NCBI RefSeq assembly: GCF_000230735.2
Contig: NC_019962.1
Coordinates: 3,038,001 to 3,102,000, forward strand
Length of the DNA stretch: 64,000 nucleotides
Reading direction: 5' to 3'
Source of the DNA: Natrinema pellirubrum DSM 15624
Lineage (GTDB): Archaea > Halobacteriota > Halobacteria > Halobacteriales > Natrialbaceae
The position numbers were made by a program, and so were the translations under genes. The notes under the pieces are model-generated. The model made no database searches and was not told the origin of the DNA. It saw only the letters and a list, made by a program, of their open reading frames with translations. Below, piece after piece: positions 44,062 to 53,326 of the stretch (position 1 is the first letter of the stretch; each line of letters begins with the position of its first letter).

Positions 44062-47000
44062 ATGGATAGGATCATCGGTCCGGACACGCGAGCCGTCGTC
44101 ATCGGTGCCGACACCGGCGACGCCGAACGCGCCCTCGAGGAGCGTGGCGTCTCGGTCGCGTCGACTCGGTCGGTCGCCGAATGTCTCGACCGACTCGGGA
44201 CGGCCGACTGCATCGTCATCGCCGGCTCTGGTTCGGCCGTGAACCCGGTCGCGTGTTGTCGGCGACTCCGCGACCGGCGGGCCGACGTGCCGATCGTCGT
44301 TTTCCCCGATGACGGCAGCGAACGGCTCGCAGGCGATGTCGTCGCGGCGGGAGCAGACGGCTACGTCCCCCGATCACAGGGTCCGGAGACGCTCCTCGAG
44401 CGGCTTCGGAAACTGCTTGCGGACCGAGAGAACGGAAACCGGTGCCCGTCGGAGACCGAACACAAGCGTCCGTTCGAGGCCGTTCCGTCATCGACGGCCG
44501 ATCCCTCGAGCCGACTCGAACTGCTCGTCGAACAGTCGCCGCTCGCGATCATCGAGTGGAACCTCGAGTTCGGGGTCCGAAACTGGAACCCGGCGGCGAC
44601 GGAACTGTTCGGCTACACCGCCAACGAGGCGATGGGCCAGGTCGCGCCCGACTTCCTCGTTCCCGAGGGGGACCGCGAAGCGGTCCGGGAGTACTGGGAA
44701 CGACTCGTCGACGGCAACCCGGATGAGTTGCCCTCTCGGCAGGTCAACCGCAACCAGTGCAAGGACGGGACGACGATAACCTGTGAGTGGTTCAACACGC
44801 CGATCGTCGAGGACGGCGAGATCGTCAGCGTCCTCTCGTTCGGGCAGGACATCACCGCGGACGTCAAGCGCGCGACCGCGCTCGAGGCGCTGCAGGAGAC
44901 GACCCGTGAGCTGCTCCGGGCGGAATCGACCGACGAGATCGCCGACATCGTCATGGCGGCGACCGAGGACGTGATCGACCGGCCGCTGGGCTCGATCAGG
45001 TACTACGACGAGGAAACCGACCGCCTCGAACTCGCCGGCATCACGTCCGAACTCGACCGTCGTACCGGCGATATTTCGTCGGTCGGCGGCGAGTATACGA
45101 GCCTCTGGAACGCCTACACCGAGGGGGGATCGACCGTCGTCGAGGAGCCATCAACCGACCGGGTCCCCTACGATGTCACGATCGGCATGGGGAACGCGGT
45201 CCTCCAGCCGCTCGGCGATCACGGAATACTCTCCGTGGCTTCTCCCGCGACGAGCGAACTCGACGAGGCCGAACGCAACCTCCTCAACGTCCTCGCGACG
45301 ACCGCCGAGGCGGCGCTCGATCGGGCCGCTCGGGAACGCGAACTCGAGCGAACGAAGACGGTCGTCGAGACGGTCGGCGACTGCGTCTATCAACTCGACC
45401 ACGAGGGCCGGTTCGTGACCGTCAACGATACGATGGCGACGACGACGGGCTACGATCGCGACGACCTCCTCGGCGAACACGTCTCGACGATACTCACCGA
45501 CGAAAGCGTCGCGCGCGGGCAACGCTACGTCGAGGAGTTGCTGGCCGACGACGACCGACGCGTCGCGACCTACGAGATCACGCTGACGAATACTGACGGG
45601 ACGGAAACGCCCGCCGAGGTCAACATGGCGCTGTTGACGACCGATGGCGAACTCGAGGGAACGGTCGGCATCGCCCGCGACATCAGCGACCGCAAGCGCA
45701 TGGAGCGACAGCTGGTCGATCGAAAGGCGAAGATTCAGGGGCTCCACGGCGTCGCCTCCCGTCTTGACGGCTGTGAGAGCCGCGCGGAGATCTACGACGT
45801 GGCCATCGAAGCCGCGGAGGATGTCCTCGATTTCGACGGCTGCATCATCGACATGGTCAGCGGGGACGAACTCGTCACGGAAGCCGCGTCGTCGGCTCTC
45901 ACGGCCGCCCTCGAAGACAGGACCCCGATCGACGGCTGTCTCGCCGGTCAAACCTATCGCACCGGCCAGTTGTTCCGACTGGACGACGTGACGGGCGCTC
46001 GAACGCCACGGATCGAGGGCTGCCGGTCGGTCCTGACGGCCCCGATCGGCGATCGGGCCGTGTTCCAGGCCGTCTCCCGGGAGCCGTCGGCGTTTTCCCC
46101 GACCGACGAGGAACTGACGGAGTTGTTGCTCTCTCACGTCGCCGACGCGCTCGACCGGATCGCGTTCGAGGAGCGACTGCGAACCGAGCGCGACCGGTTC
46201 GCCGCCCTGTTCGAGAACGTCCCCGACGGCGTCGTCAGCGTCAGTAACCTCTCGGACGGGCCGATCGTCGAGGCGGTCAACCCGGCGTTCGAGCGGCTCT
46301 TCGGCTACGAAGAGTCGACCCTCGTCGGCGAGTCGCTCGACGAGTTCGTCGTGCCGACCGACAGGACGGACGAGGCCGAGACGCTCAACCGACGCGGCAG
46401 CAGGGGCAAGGTCGGTGAGGCCGAGGTCAAACGGCGGACCGTGAACGGCCTGCGCGATTTCCGGCTCCGGGTCGTCCCGATCGAGATGGACGGCTCGTCG
46501 GACCGTGCCTTCGGCCTGTACACCGACATCACCGAGCGGAAACAGCGCCAGAAGCGCCTCGAGATCCTCAACCGCGTGCTGCGACACGACCTACGAAACG
46601 GGATGAACATTATCGAGGGCTGTGCCGAGATGCTCGCCGACGCCGTCGGCGAGGACGAGTACGTCGACACCATCCGGAATCGGACGGACGAACTCGTCGG
46701 GCTCGCGGAGAAGACCCGCGCCGTCGAGCGCGTCCTCGATTGCGATCAGGCGCCGACCGGCCCGCTCGATATCTCGGCGGCGATCGACCGCGCGATCGAC
46801 CGCCTCGAGGACGCTGCGCCGGCGGTCGAGGTCACCCGAACGCTGCCGGACGGTGTCCAGGCGCGCGCCGACGAGTACCTCGAGACGGCGATCTATCAGG
46901 TCCTCGAGAACGCCGTCGAACACAGCGACCGGGACCGGCCGGCCATCGACGTGACCCTTCGGGACTGCCCGGACGACGAACTGCTGACGCTCTCGATCGC

Positions 47001-47244
47001 CGACGACGGCCCCGGGATCCCCGACGAGGAGCGCGAACTGCTCGAGGGCGAACGGGAGATCACCCAACTGCGCCACGGCAGCGGACTCGGCCTCTGGCTC
47101 GTCAACTGGGTCGTCACTCAGACCGGCGGTCAGCTTTCCTTCGCCGACAACGATCCCCGCGGGACCGTCGTCACGCTCGAGATTCCGCGCGCGGATGCGG
47201 AGCCGATCCGCTCGGCGTCGGACGAGCCGGCGACCGGCGATTGA
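44062..47244 (+). CDS. Large histidine kinase: degenerate receiver, PAS and GAF domains
   Basis: A 1060-residue soluble kinase. Order: receiver-like domain (1-125), PAS (about 150-265), GAF (275-425), PAS (430-545), GAF (560-700), PAS (705-825), then H-box NRVLRHDLRNGMNIIEG (about 836), N-box VLENAVEHS, G1 DDGPGIP and G2 GSGLGLWLVNWV. The receiver-like domain lacks the phospho-acceptor Asp (VIAGSG where D is expected), so it is probably a sensor or interaction module. No membrane span is seen. The signal is unknown. Confidence 0.88.
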   Translation: MDRIIGPDTRAVVIGADTGDAERALEERGVSVASTRSVAECLDRLGTADCIVIAGSGSAVNPVACCRRLRDRRADVPIVVFPDDGSERLAGDVVAAGADGYVPRSQGPETLLERLRKLLADRENGNRCPSETEHKRPFEAVPSSTADPSSRLELLVEQSPLAIIEWNLEFGVRNWNPAATELFGYTANEAMGQVAPDFLVPEGDREAVREYWERLVDGNPDELPSRQVNRNQCKDGTTITCEWFNTPIVEDGEIVSVLSFGQDITADVKRATALEALQETTRELLRAESTDEIADIVMAATEDVIDRPLGSIRYYDEETDRLELAGITSELDRRTGDISSVGGEYTSLWNAYTEGGSTVVEEPSTDRVPYDVTIGMGNAVLQPLGDHGILSVASPATSELDEAERNLLNVLATTAEAALDRAARERELERTKTVVETVGDCVYQLDHEGRFVTVNDTMATTTGYDRDDLLGEHVSTILTDESVARGQRYVEELLADDDRRVATYEITLTNTDGTETPAEVNMALLTTDGELEGTVGIARDISDRKRMERQLVDRKAKIQGLHGVASRLDGCESRAEIYDVAIEAAEDVLDFDGCIIDMVSGDELVTEAASSALTAALEDRTPIDGCLAGQTYRTGQLFRLDDVTGARTPRIEGCRSVLTAPIGDRAVFQAVSREPSAFSPTDEELTELLLSHVADALDRIAFEERLRTERDRFAALFENVPDGVVSVSNLSDGPIVEAVNPAFERLFGYEESTLVGESLDEFVVPTDRTDEAETLNRRGSRGKVGEAEVKRRTVNGLRDFRLRVVPIEMDGSSDRAFGLYTDITERKQRQKRLEILNRVLRHDLRNGMNIIEGCAEMLADAVGEDEYVDTIRNRTDELVGLAEKTRAVERVLDCDQAPTGPLDISAAIDRAIDRLEDAAPAVEVTRTLPDGVQARADEYLETAIYQVLENAVEHSDRDRPAIDVTLRDCPDDELLTLSIADDGPGIPDEERELLEGEREITQLRHGSGLGLWLVNWVVTQTGGQLSFADNDPRGTVVTLEIPRADAEPIRSASDEPATGD

Positions 47245-47259
47245 GACGGGTTGTTGTTA

Positions 47260-47424
47260 CTACCGACCCCACTCGTAAAACCACCAGCCAAGCCCCAGCA
47301 ACAGCAGTCCCGCGCCGAACGCGGAGGTGGCGGGCTCGGGGAAGACGACGAGGAGAATACCGATGAGGATCAGGACGGTCGGCTCGAGTTCGTTGACGTA
47401 TCGGGATGGGACGGGAAGCGCCAT
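47260..47424 (-). CDS. Small membrane protein, 54 aa
   Basis: The minus-strand frame begins MALPVPSRYVNELEPTVLIL, with hydrophobic segments at about residues 15-29 and 33-49, ending GWWFYEWGR. The amphipathic start and aromatic ending are typical of small two-span haloarchaeal proteins. It converges with the kinase gene (stop-to-stop 15 bp). Confidence 0.6.
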   Translation of the reverse strand: MALPVPSRYVNELEPTVLILIGILLVVFPEPATSAFGAGLLLLGLGWWFYEWGR

Positions 47425-47476
47425 ACGCAACCGACCCGCGCCAGTGTCAAAACGGTTCGTCCTGCGACTGCCGCCG

Positions 47477-48577
47477 TTATCGGGTTAGCGGCTGGTTGAA
47501 GCTCCGCTCGCGCTCGATGACCGTCTCCCAGGTCAGTTCGCACTCGCAGGAGACCTGCTCGAAGACCGACGGGTCCTGTCGCAGATCGAAGTCCTTGATC
47601 GCCTTCTGGACGCGGTCGTCACACTCCCCGCAGTTGTGCGGGCCGCGGTCGGAGCCGTGGCCGACCGGGTCCGAGACGACGATGGCGTCGACGTCCGCGG
47701 TCTCCTCCAAGACGTGGGCGACCGACCAGAGCCACGGCGGCCGGTAGCCGTCCTCGAAGTAGAGGTCGTCGACCATCGTGTAGCGCTGGACGTTACAGGG
47801 ATTCATCGAGACGGTATGGCAGCCGTCGACGTCGGCACAGCGCTCGACGGAGGAGATCATGTCCTCGGCGGCTTCGGACTCGGTGAGGAAGGGGGGCTTC
47901 ATCAGCAGGTAGGCTTTGATGCCGGCCTCGACGTCGCCGTCCGCCTCGGCGTCCGCGGCGGCGGCCTCGGCGCAGGCCTCCTCGAAGTCCGCGAAGTCGA
48001 AGTACTTGTTCACGCAGTCGTGGCGCACCCGGTCTGTGGCCGTCTCGAGGCCGATCGCGACGTCCGTATCGAGCCCGTGCTGGGTGAAGTCGCCGATCTT
48101 CTCGCGGTCGACGAAGTCGGGCAGCGACTCGACGACGATCCGGTCGCGGTCCGCGAAGGTGTCGGCGATCGCCCGACGGCTCTCCGCGCCGACCTCGCGC
48201 TCGTCGAGGAACGAGCCGGAGGTGTAGATCTTGATGAGGTCGGCGGGCTCGTCCACGTTCTCGGCCTCGTGGGCCAGACAGACATCGATCTGGTCCATCA
48301 GGGCGTCGTGGGAGACCGAGCCGCCGTCGACGCTTTCGGCGACGTAGCCACACATCGTACAGCCGCCGGCGCGGGCCCACCGGCAGCCGCCGGTGTTGAG
48401 GATAATCGTCAGGCTCGTCTTGACGCCGTCAGGCGTGTTGTCCTCGTCGAGCCAGACACGGGTCGGCTCGTGGGGGTCGTAGCTTGCCTCCTTGCGCGAG
48501 CGGATCTCCCGCATCGCCTGATTGTGGGCGTCCATGCCCTTGCCCTGCTCGTAGACCTCGGGGCTCGGTTTCCTCAT
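47477..48577 (-). CDS. raSEA: RaSEA, radical SAM enzyme of archaeosine synthesis
   Basis: A 366-residue radical SAM protein with CRWARAGGCTMCGY (Cys 65, 73, 76), a C-x7-C-x2-C cluster motif. Later conserved parts are IYTSGSFLDEREV, GLETATDRVRHDCVNK and MNPCNVQRYT. It works with ArcS to convert the lysine-modified preQ0 base of tRNA to archaeosine. The divergent neighbour is tgtA and arcS lies 5 kb away, so the pathway is together. ATG 48577 is used; the frame opens at 48589. Confidence 0.88.
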   Translation of the reverse strand: MRKPSPEVYEQGKGMDAHNQAMREIRSRKEASYDPHEPTRVWLDEDNTPDGVKTSLTIILNTGGCRWARAGGCTMCGYVAESVDGGSVSHDALMDQIDVCLAHEAENVDEPADLIKIYTSGSFLDEREVGAESRRAIADTFADRDRIVVESLPDFVDREKIGDFTQHGLDTDVAIGLETATDRVRHDCVNKYFDFADFEEACAEAAAADAEADGDVEAGIKAYLLMKPPFLTESEAAEDMISSVERCADVDGCHTVSMNPCNVQRYTMVDDLYFEDGYRPPWLWSVAHVLEETADVDAIVVSDPVGHGSDRGPHNCGECDDRVQKAIKDFDLRQDPSVFEQVSCECELTWETVIERERSFNQPLTR

Positions 48578-48698
48578 TAGGAGACGCAAGCGGCCCGGAG
48601 CGTAAAGCGCCTTCGTCTATGGCTGTCCGACCGGGAGCCGCCCGCTCGACCGATCGAAAACCGTCACGACTTACGTCCGACGGGCCAACCCGAAGCCA

Positions 48699-50177
48699 AT
48701 GCGCGAGTCCTTCGAGATCCGGGACACCGACGCCGGCGGCCGTATCGGGAAGCTGACGGTTCCCCGCGCCGGGACGACCGTCGAGACCCCGGCCCTGTTA
48801 CCGGTCATCAACCCGAATTTAGACACGATCAGCCCCCGTCGACTCGCCGACGAGTTCGGCGCCGAGATCCTCATCACGAACTCCTACATTATCCACGGCG
48901 ACGACACGCTCCACGAGCGGGCCCTCGAGGAGGGGCTCCACGACTTGCTCGACTTTCCGGGCGCGATCATGACCGACTCCGGCTCGTTCCAGCTCTCGGA
49001 GTACGGCGAGATCGACGTCACCACCGAGGAGATCCTCGACTTCCAGCGCGAGATCGGCTCCGACATCGCCACGCCGGTCGACATCCCGACCCCGCCGGAC
49101 GTCTCCCACGACCGGGCCGCGAGCGACCTCGAGACGACACAGGAACGCCTCGAGATCGCCGAGGACGTTGATACGGGCGAGATGCTTGTCAGCGCGCCGG
49201 TCCAGGGCTCGACCTACCCCGATCTTCGTGAGCAGGCCGGCCGCCACGCCACGGGCACCGACCTCGACGTCTTCCCGGTCGGTGCGGTCGTCCCGCTGAT
49301 GAACGACTACCGGTACGACGACATGATCGATGTCGTCGCTGCCGCCAAGCGGGGACTGGGAGCCGACGCGCCGGTCCACCTCTTCGGGGCCGGCCACCCC
49401 ATGATGTTCGCGCTGGCCGTCGCCGCGGGCTGTGACCTGTTCGACTCGGCGGCCTACGCGCTGTACGCCCGCGATGACCGCTACCTGACGGTCCGGGGCA
49501 CCAGACACCTCGCGGATCTGGACTACCTCCCCTGTTCCTGTGCCGTCTGTACCGATCACTCGCCGGCCGAACTGCGCGCGCTGCCCGACGCCGAGCGCGA
49601 GTCCGAACTGGCCGCCCACAACCTCCACGTCACCTTCGCGGAAATCCGTCGGATCAAGCAGGCGATCCGCGCCGGCAACCTGCTCGAGCTCGTCGAGCAA
49701 CGCGCCCGCTCACATCCGGCGATGCTCGACGGCTACCGCACGCTGCTCGATCACGCCGCCCAGCTCGCGCGCTCCGACCCCGTCTCGAAGGGGTCGTTCT
49801 TCTACACCTCCCACGAGAGCGCCCGTCGTCCCGAAGTCGTCCGGCATCACCGACGGCTCGAGCGGCTCTCGGTGCCGGACTCGCTGTTGCTCACCGTCGA
49901 CCGATCCGCGCCCGACGCGGGGTACGACGACGTCTGGCGGGTCCAACCGCCCTTCGGTCCCTTCCCGCGGGCGCTCTCGAAGACGTATCCGCTCACCGCC
50001 GAGACCCCCGAGCGGACCGATCGGGCCGCCCTCGAGGCCGCCGCCGACGGCGTCGCTCGCCTCGTCGAAACGAGCCCGGAGACGGACGTGACCCTCGCAC
50101 ATCGGGACTGGCCCGCCGACGTCCTCGAGCGACTCCCCGACGGGGTGGCCCTCGTCGATCTCGCTGACGAGGCGTGA
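48699..50177 (+). CDS. tgtA: tRNA-guanine(15) transglycosylase, archaeosine pathway
   Basis: A 492-residue enzyme exchanging G15 of tRNA for preQ0. The base-exchange Asp is in [14 protein letters not shown], the substrate block is [15 protein letters not shown], and the zinc site is [13 protein letters not shown] with a later His. Length about 490 with no C-terminal PUA domain: in many haloarchaea the PUA part is on ArcS, as here. Confidence 0.93.
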   Translation: MRESFEIRDTDAGGRIGKLTVPRAGTTVETPALLPVINPNLDTISPRRLADEFGAEILITNSYIIHGDDTLHERALEEGLHDLLDFPGAIMTDSGSFQLSEYGEIDVTTEEILDFQREIGSDIATPVDIPTPPDVSHDRAASDLETTQERLEIAEDVDTGEMLVSAPVQGSTYPDLREQAGRHATGTDLDVFPVGAVVPLMNDYRYDDMIDVVAAAKRGLGADAPVHLFGAGHPMMFALAVAAGCDLFDSAAYALYARDDRYLTVRGTRHLADLDYLPCSCAVCTDHSPAELRALPDAERESELAAHNLHVTFAEIRRIKQAIRAGNLLELVEQRARSHPAMLDGYRTLLDHAAQLARSDPVSKGSFFYTSHESARRPEVVRHHRRLERLSVPDSLLLTVDRSAPDAGYDDVWRVQPPFGPFPRALSKTYPLTAETPERTDRAALEAAADGVARLVETSPETDVTLAHRDWPADVLERLPDGVALVDLADEA

Positions 50178-50241
50178 GCCGGGGCTGCTCGAGCGAGCAA
50201 CCGAAGAATCGGCCGGCGCGGCCGGGTTCCGGCGGACGAGG

Positions 50242-50550
50242 TTACACGTTGGACTGGCGAACCGAGACCGACGGGGCGGCCGACGCGCCGTCGATCGAGA
50301 TCTCGACGTCGTCGGTACAGTCGACCGCGATCGTCTGTCCGTCATACTCGAACTCGAGGCGACCGTGCCGAGGGCCGCCGGTCCGCGTCGGCTCGAAGAG
50401 GGCGTCGATCGCGTCCGGATCGATCCACTCGTAGAGGGGTGGGAGATCGACCGGATCGACGTTCCGGTGGGTCGCGATCACGTTGACGACCGCACTACTG
50501 ACCGTCTCGTGGACTGCGTCGCTGCTGGTGCCGGTGGAGGAGTTTGTCAC
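50242..50550 (-). CDS. HalOD1-domain protein
   Basis: A 102-residue protein with the HalOD1 output-domain pattern: VSSAVVNVIATHRNVDPVDLPPLYEWIDPDAIDALF and a C-terminal beta strand GRLEFEYDGQTIAVD. HalOD1 proteins are tied to haloarchaeal signalling but their reaction is unknown. The start is GTG at 50550, with a TATA box about 26 nt upstream. Confidence 0.88.
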   Translation of the reverse strand: MTNSSTGTSSDAVHETVSSAVVNVIATHRNVDPVDLPPLYEWIDPDAIDALFEPTRTGGPRHGRLEFEYDGQTIAVDCTDDVEISIDGASAAPSVSVRQSNV

Positions 50551-50572
50551 GACGTACTCAAGCGGCGTTGCG

Positions 50573-50579
50573 TATAAAA
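50573..50579 (-). promoter_or_regulatory. TATA box of the HalOD1 gene
   Basis: TTTTATA on the minus strand, centred about 26 nt before the GTG at 50550. This spacing supports the GTG as start of a leaderless mRNA. Confidence 0.6.
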
Positions 50580-50805
50580 CGATGACGGCGATTGTCTCGG
50601 ATAGAGCGCTATTTGTACGTCGAAATAAACCCCCTCACGCTCGCTGTGGCGCAATTCTGTTCCCACACTGTTCGGAACGGCTGGCTGCCCTCGCGCGTCA
50701 CGGCGACCGATCACTCGTCCGCACCAACGGAACGTTTCCGACCGACCTCAGCGGTGGGCTATCCGGATCGGAACACCGAAACCCTCGGCGCTTCCCGTTC
50801 CCGGT

Positions 50806-51168
50806 ATGTTCGGACCAGCCGTACTCGGCGGCGGGCTGCTCGTTGCGTTCGTGATCGGGACGTGGCTGTTCAGACGGATTCGTGGCCGCGGGCGGTCGGC
50901 GGCCGCACAGCGCTCCCGAAAGCGCCACGAAGAGGCACAGGACCGCGACCCACCGGTCGATATCGGCGACGTCGAGACCGTCGCAATTCGGGAGTTCACC
51001 GATCACCACTCCGGTGAGCGACGGGCCGTCGGCAAGGTTGAAGGGTTCGTCGTCTTCGTCGAGGACGTCCCCGCCGACTGCGAGCCGACCGACGCGATCC
51101 GCATCAAGATCCTCTCGTTCAACCGCGGCCACACCTCCGCGACGGCGACGTATCTCGAGCGCGCCTGA
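50806..51168 (+). CDS. TRAM-domain protein with N-terminal membrane span
   Basis: A 120-residue protein: a hydrophobic helix at residues 4-22, a basic linker (RRIRGRGRSAAAQRSRKRH), then a TRAM beta-barrel (about 50-120) with VEGFVVFVEDVP and IRIKILSFNRGHTSATATYLE. TRAM domains bind RNA; haloarchaeal stand-alone forms may act as RNA chaperones. The membrane anchor is less usual and suggests work at the membrane surface. Confidence 0.8.
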   Translation: MFGPAVLGGGLLVAFVIGTWLFRRIRGRGRSAAAQRSRKRHEEAQDRDPPVDIGDVETVAIREFTDHHSGERRAVGKVEGFVVFVEDVPADCEPTDAIRIKILSFNRGHTSATATYLERA

Positions 51169-51212
51169 GCGTCGCGTCGCTACCGGTCGAACGGCCGAAA
51201 AAAGCGATCGTC

Positions 51213-53186
51213 TCAGTTCCGCTGGCGGAGCAGTAGTGCCGTCAGCAGTCCCGCGACCGACGCGAGCGCGATCCCCGGACCGAAGCCGGGGATGCTGTCG
51301 TCTTCGTCGCCGTCGTCGGTCTCGTTACTCGTCTCAGCGCTTTCGGTGCTGAGATACTCGCTCATCGTGTCGGTGGGGACCTCGGGGAATTCCTTGTCCC
51401 ACTCGCCGGCCTCGTGGACGGTCGTCTCGTCGCCGACGACCTCGAGGTGGTCGATATCTGCCTTCGTGGCCGAGGCGGTGTCGACGTCGCCCATGTCCTC
51501 GACGTGGACGTACATCGATGCGGTGTCACCGGACGCCGTACTGGAGACGCCGCTGACGGCCATAGTCCCCGTGACGGTGTCGGTCAGTTCGCTCATGTCC
51601 TCGAACTTCGCACCGCCCTCGAGCCGTACCGTCCCGTCGCTGACGTCGGCGTCGACGCGGGCGACCTGCAGGTTGGCGTCGGACAGCGTCTCGACGTACC
51701 GGGTGGTTTCGGGTGCCGTTCCGGTCGGACCCGTCTGGGCCGACTGTGCCATGGTATCGAGCGCCTGTCCGGCCAGGTCCTCGCCCTCGATCTCGAACGT
51801 CCCGTCGAGCGAGAGTTTCCCGTCGGCGGTTTCGGCGGACAGATCGAAGTTGACATCGTTGGGGCGCTGGACGTCGCGGGACTCGAGTTCGTCGAGGTAG
51901 GCCCCCCAGTTCTCGGTGTCACCCGAGGCCTCGACGTCGAACTGAAGTTCCTGACCGCTGATCTGCTCGATCGACGCGTCCCACTCCAGATTCGTCTCGA
52001 GGTTCGCGGCCTGCTGTGCCTCGATGATCGTTCTGGTCTCCTCGATGTTCAGTTGCTCGAGTTCTTCCTCCGTGGCACTGGACTCGACCGCGTCGAGCAT
52101 CGCCAACGTGAGTTCGTCGTAGTTCCCGATCTGGACGTTCCACTGGGCGTCCATCGAGCCGCCGTTCTGCTCGTAGGCCACCTCGATGGTATCGATCTCG
52201 AGGTCGGTGACCCCGGTCGCGACCGCCTGGGCCTCTTCCTGGCTCAGTCCGGCGGTCTCGTCGTTCATCAGCGCGATCGGGAGCGCCTGTTCGATCCCGC
52301 TATCGATCCCGGTGTACTCGATCGTGAATTCGATATCGAGGCGGTTCCGGTCGTCGTCGAAGTCGTAGTTCTCGATTCCGACGTCGGCGTTCCCGCCGAG
52401 TCGCGTGGCGACGGCCGCGTACTGTTCGGTGAGCGTCTGTGACGCGCTGTCGCGCGTGTCCCAGTCGGAGGGGTTACCGACGGTGCGTTCCTGTGCCACG
52501 TCGAGGACGTAGCCGTTCGACGTCTCCTGAAGGGAGGCATCGAGCGACTCGCCGCCGGCGGGCGATCCCGTCGGACTCTCGACCGCGACGGTCGCGGAGC
52601 CGCTCGTCTCGAGTCGGTCCCCGGACATCGTGACCTGCCCGTCGGACTCGACCGTCGTCGGATCCGCTTCTTCGCTGGCGAACGCGCCGGTCACGGTCGC
52701 GTCGAACTCGTTGGTCTCGTCGGAGACCTCACCGGAAACGTCGAGGTCGAGTCGCTCGAGGTCGTCGGGCTGTTGCATCACCATCGATCCGTTTCCGGAG
52801 AAGCCCTCCTGATCGAGGATCGCCGAGAAGGACCCGCTCTCGAACTCGTCGGTCTCCTCGTAGCCGCCCTCGACCAGCATGTAGGCGAGCCCTTCGCTGA
52901 CGTCCATGCCGACCTCGAGTTGCTCGAGGTCGTCAATCTCGTCCTCGTACTCGAGGACTGCACTGCCGTTCTCGCCGAGGTAGACGTCGTCGGCCGCACC
53001 GAGTTCGGAGCCGGCCTGGGAGGCGGTCTGATACGATTCGACGGTCGGTTCCGCGGCCGCAGTCGTCGTCGACCCGCCGTAGATGACCGGCAGGCCGATG
53101 GTCGCGAGGGCGACTGCGGCGACCACGGACAGGATCAGGAACGCCCTGAACCCGTCCGTAGATCGGAGGTCTGATTTGGATTCCAT
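51213..53186 (-). CDS. Large secreted surface protein with PGF-CTERM anchor
   Basis: A 657-residue protein. N-terminal signal (residues 15-45), a very acidic mature part with beta-rich repeats (strings such as LDLDVSGEVSDE, LDIEFTIEYTGI and LSLDGTFEIEGE), and a C-terminus DDSIPGFGPGIALASVAGLLTAL plus RQRN, a PGF-CTERM anchor. It is a likely S-layer-associated protein of unknown role. ATG 53186 (MESKSDLRS) is used, with 27 nt of further frame upstream. Confidence 0.8.
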   Translation of the reverse strand: MESKSDLRSTDGFRAFLILSVVAAVALATIGLPVIYGGSTTTAAAEPTVESYQTASQAGSELGAADDVYLGENGSAVLEYEDEIDDLEQLEVGMDVSEGLAYMLVEGGYEETDEFESGSFSAILDQEGFSGNGSMVMQQPDDLERLDLDVSGEVSDETNEFDATVTGAFASEEADPTTVESDGQVTMSGDRLETSGSATVAVESPTGSPAGGESLDASLQETSNGYVLDVAQERTVGNPSDWDTRDSASQTLTEQYAAVATRLGGNADVGIENYDFDDDRNRLDIEFTIEYTGIDSGIEQALPIALMNDETAGLSQEEAQAVATGVTDLEIDTIEVAYEQNGGSMDAQWNVQIGNYDELTLAMLDAVESSATEEELEQLNIEETRTIIEAQQAANLETNLEWDASIEQISGQELQFDVEASGDTENWGAYLDELESRDVQRPNDVNFDLSAETADGKLSLDGTFEIEGEDLAGQALDTMAQSAQTGPTGTAPETTRYVETLSDANLQVARVDADVSDGTVRLEGGAKFEDMSELTDTVTGTMAVSGVSSTASGDTASMYVHVEDMGDVDTASATKADIDHLEVVGDETTVHEAGEWDKEFPEVPTDTMSEYLSTESAETSNETDDGDEDDSIPGFGPGIALASVAGLLTALLLRQRN

Positions 53187-53326
53187 ACGAATGACATTCG
53201 ATCGAGAGGTCATAAAGGTTGATTTTCACACGTTTCTACCGGTAGCCAAGGAGACGGCCCTCGCCGCGGGTCGAACCGACCGCTCGCTATCGACACCCTC
53301 TTTCGCTCGCCGCGGTCATATCGGGT

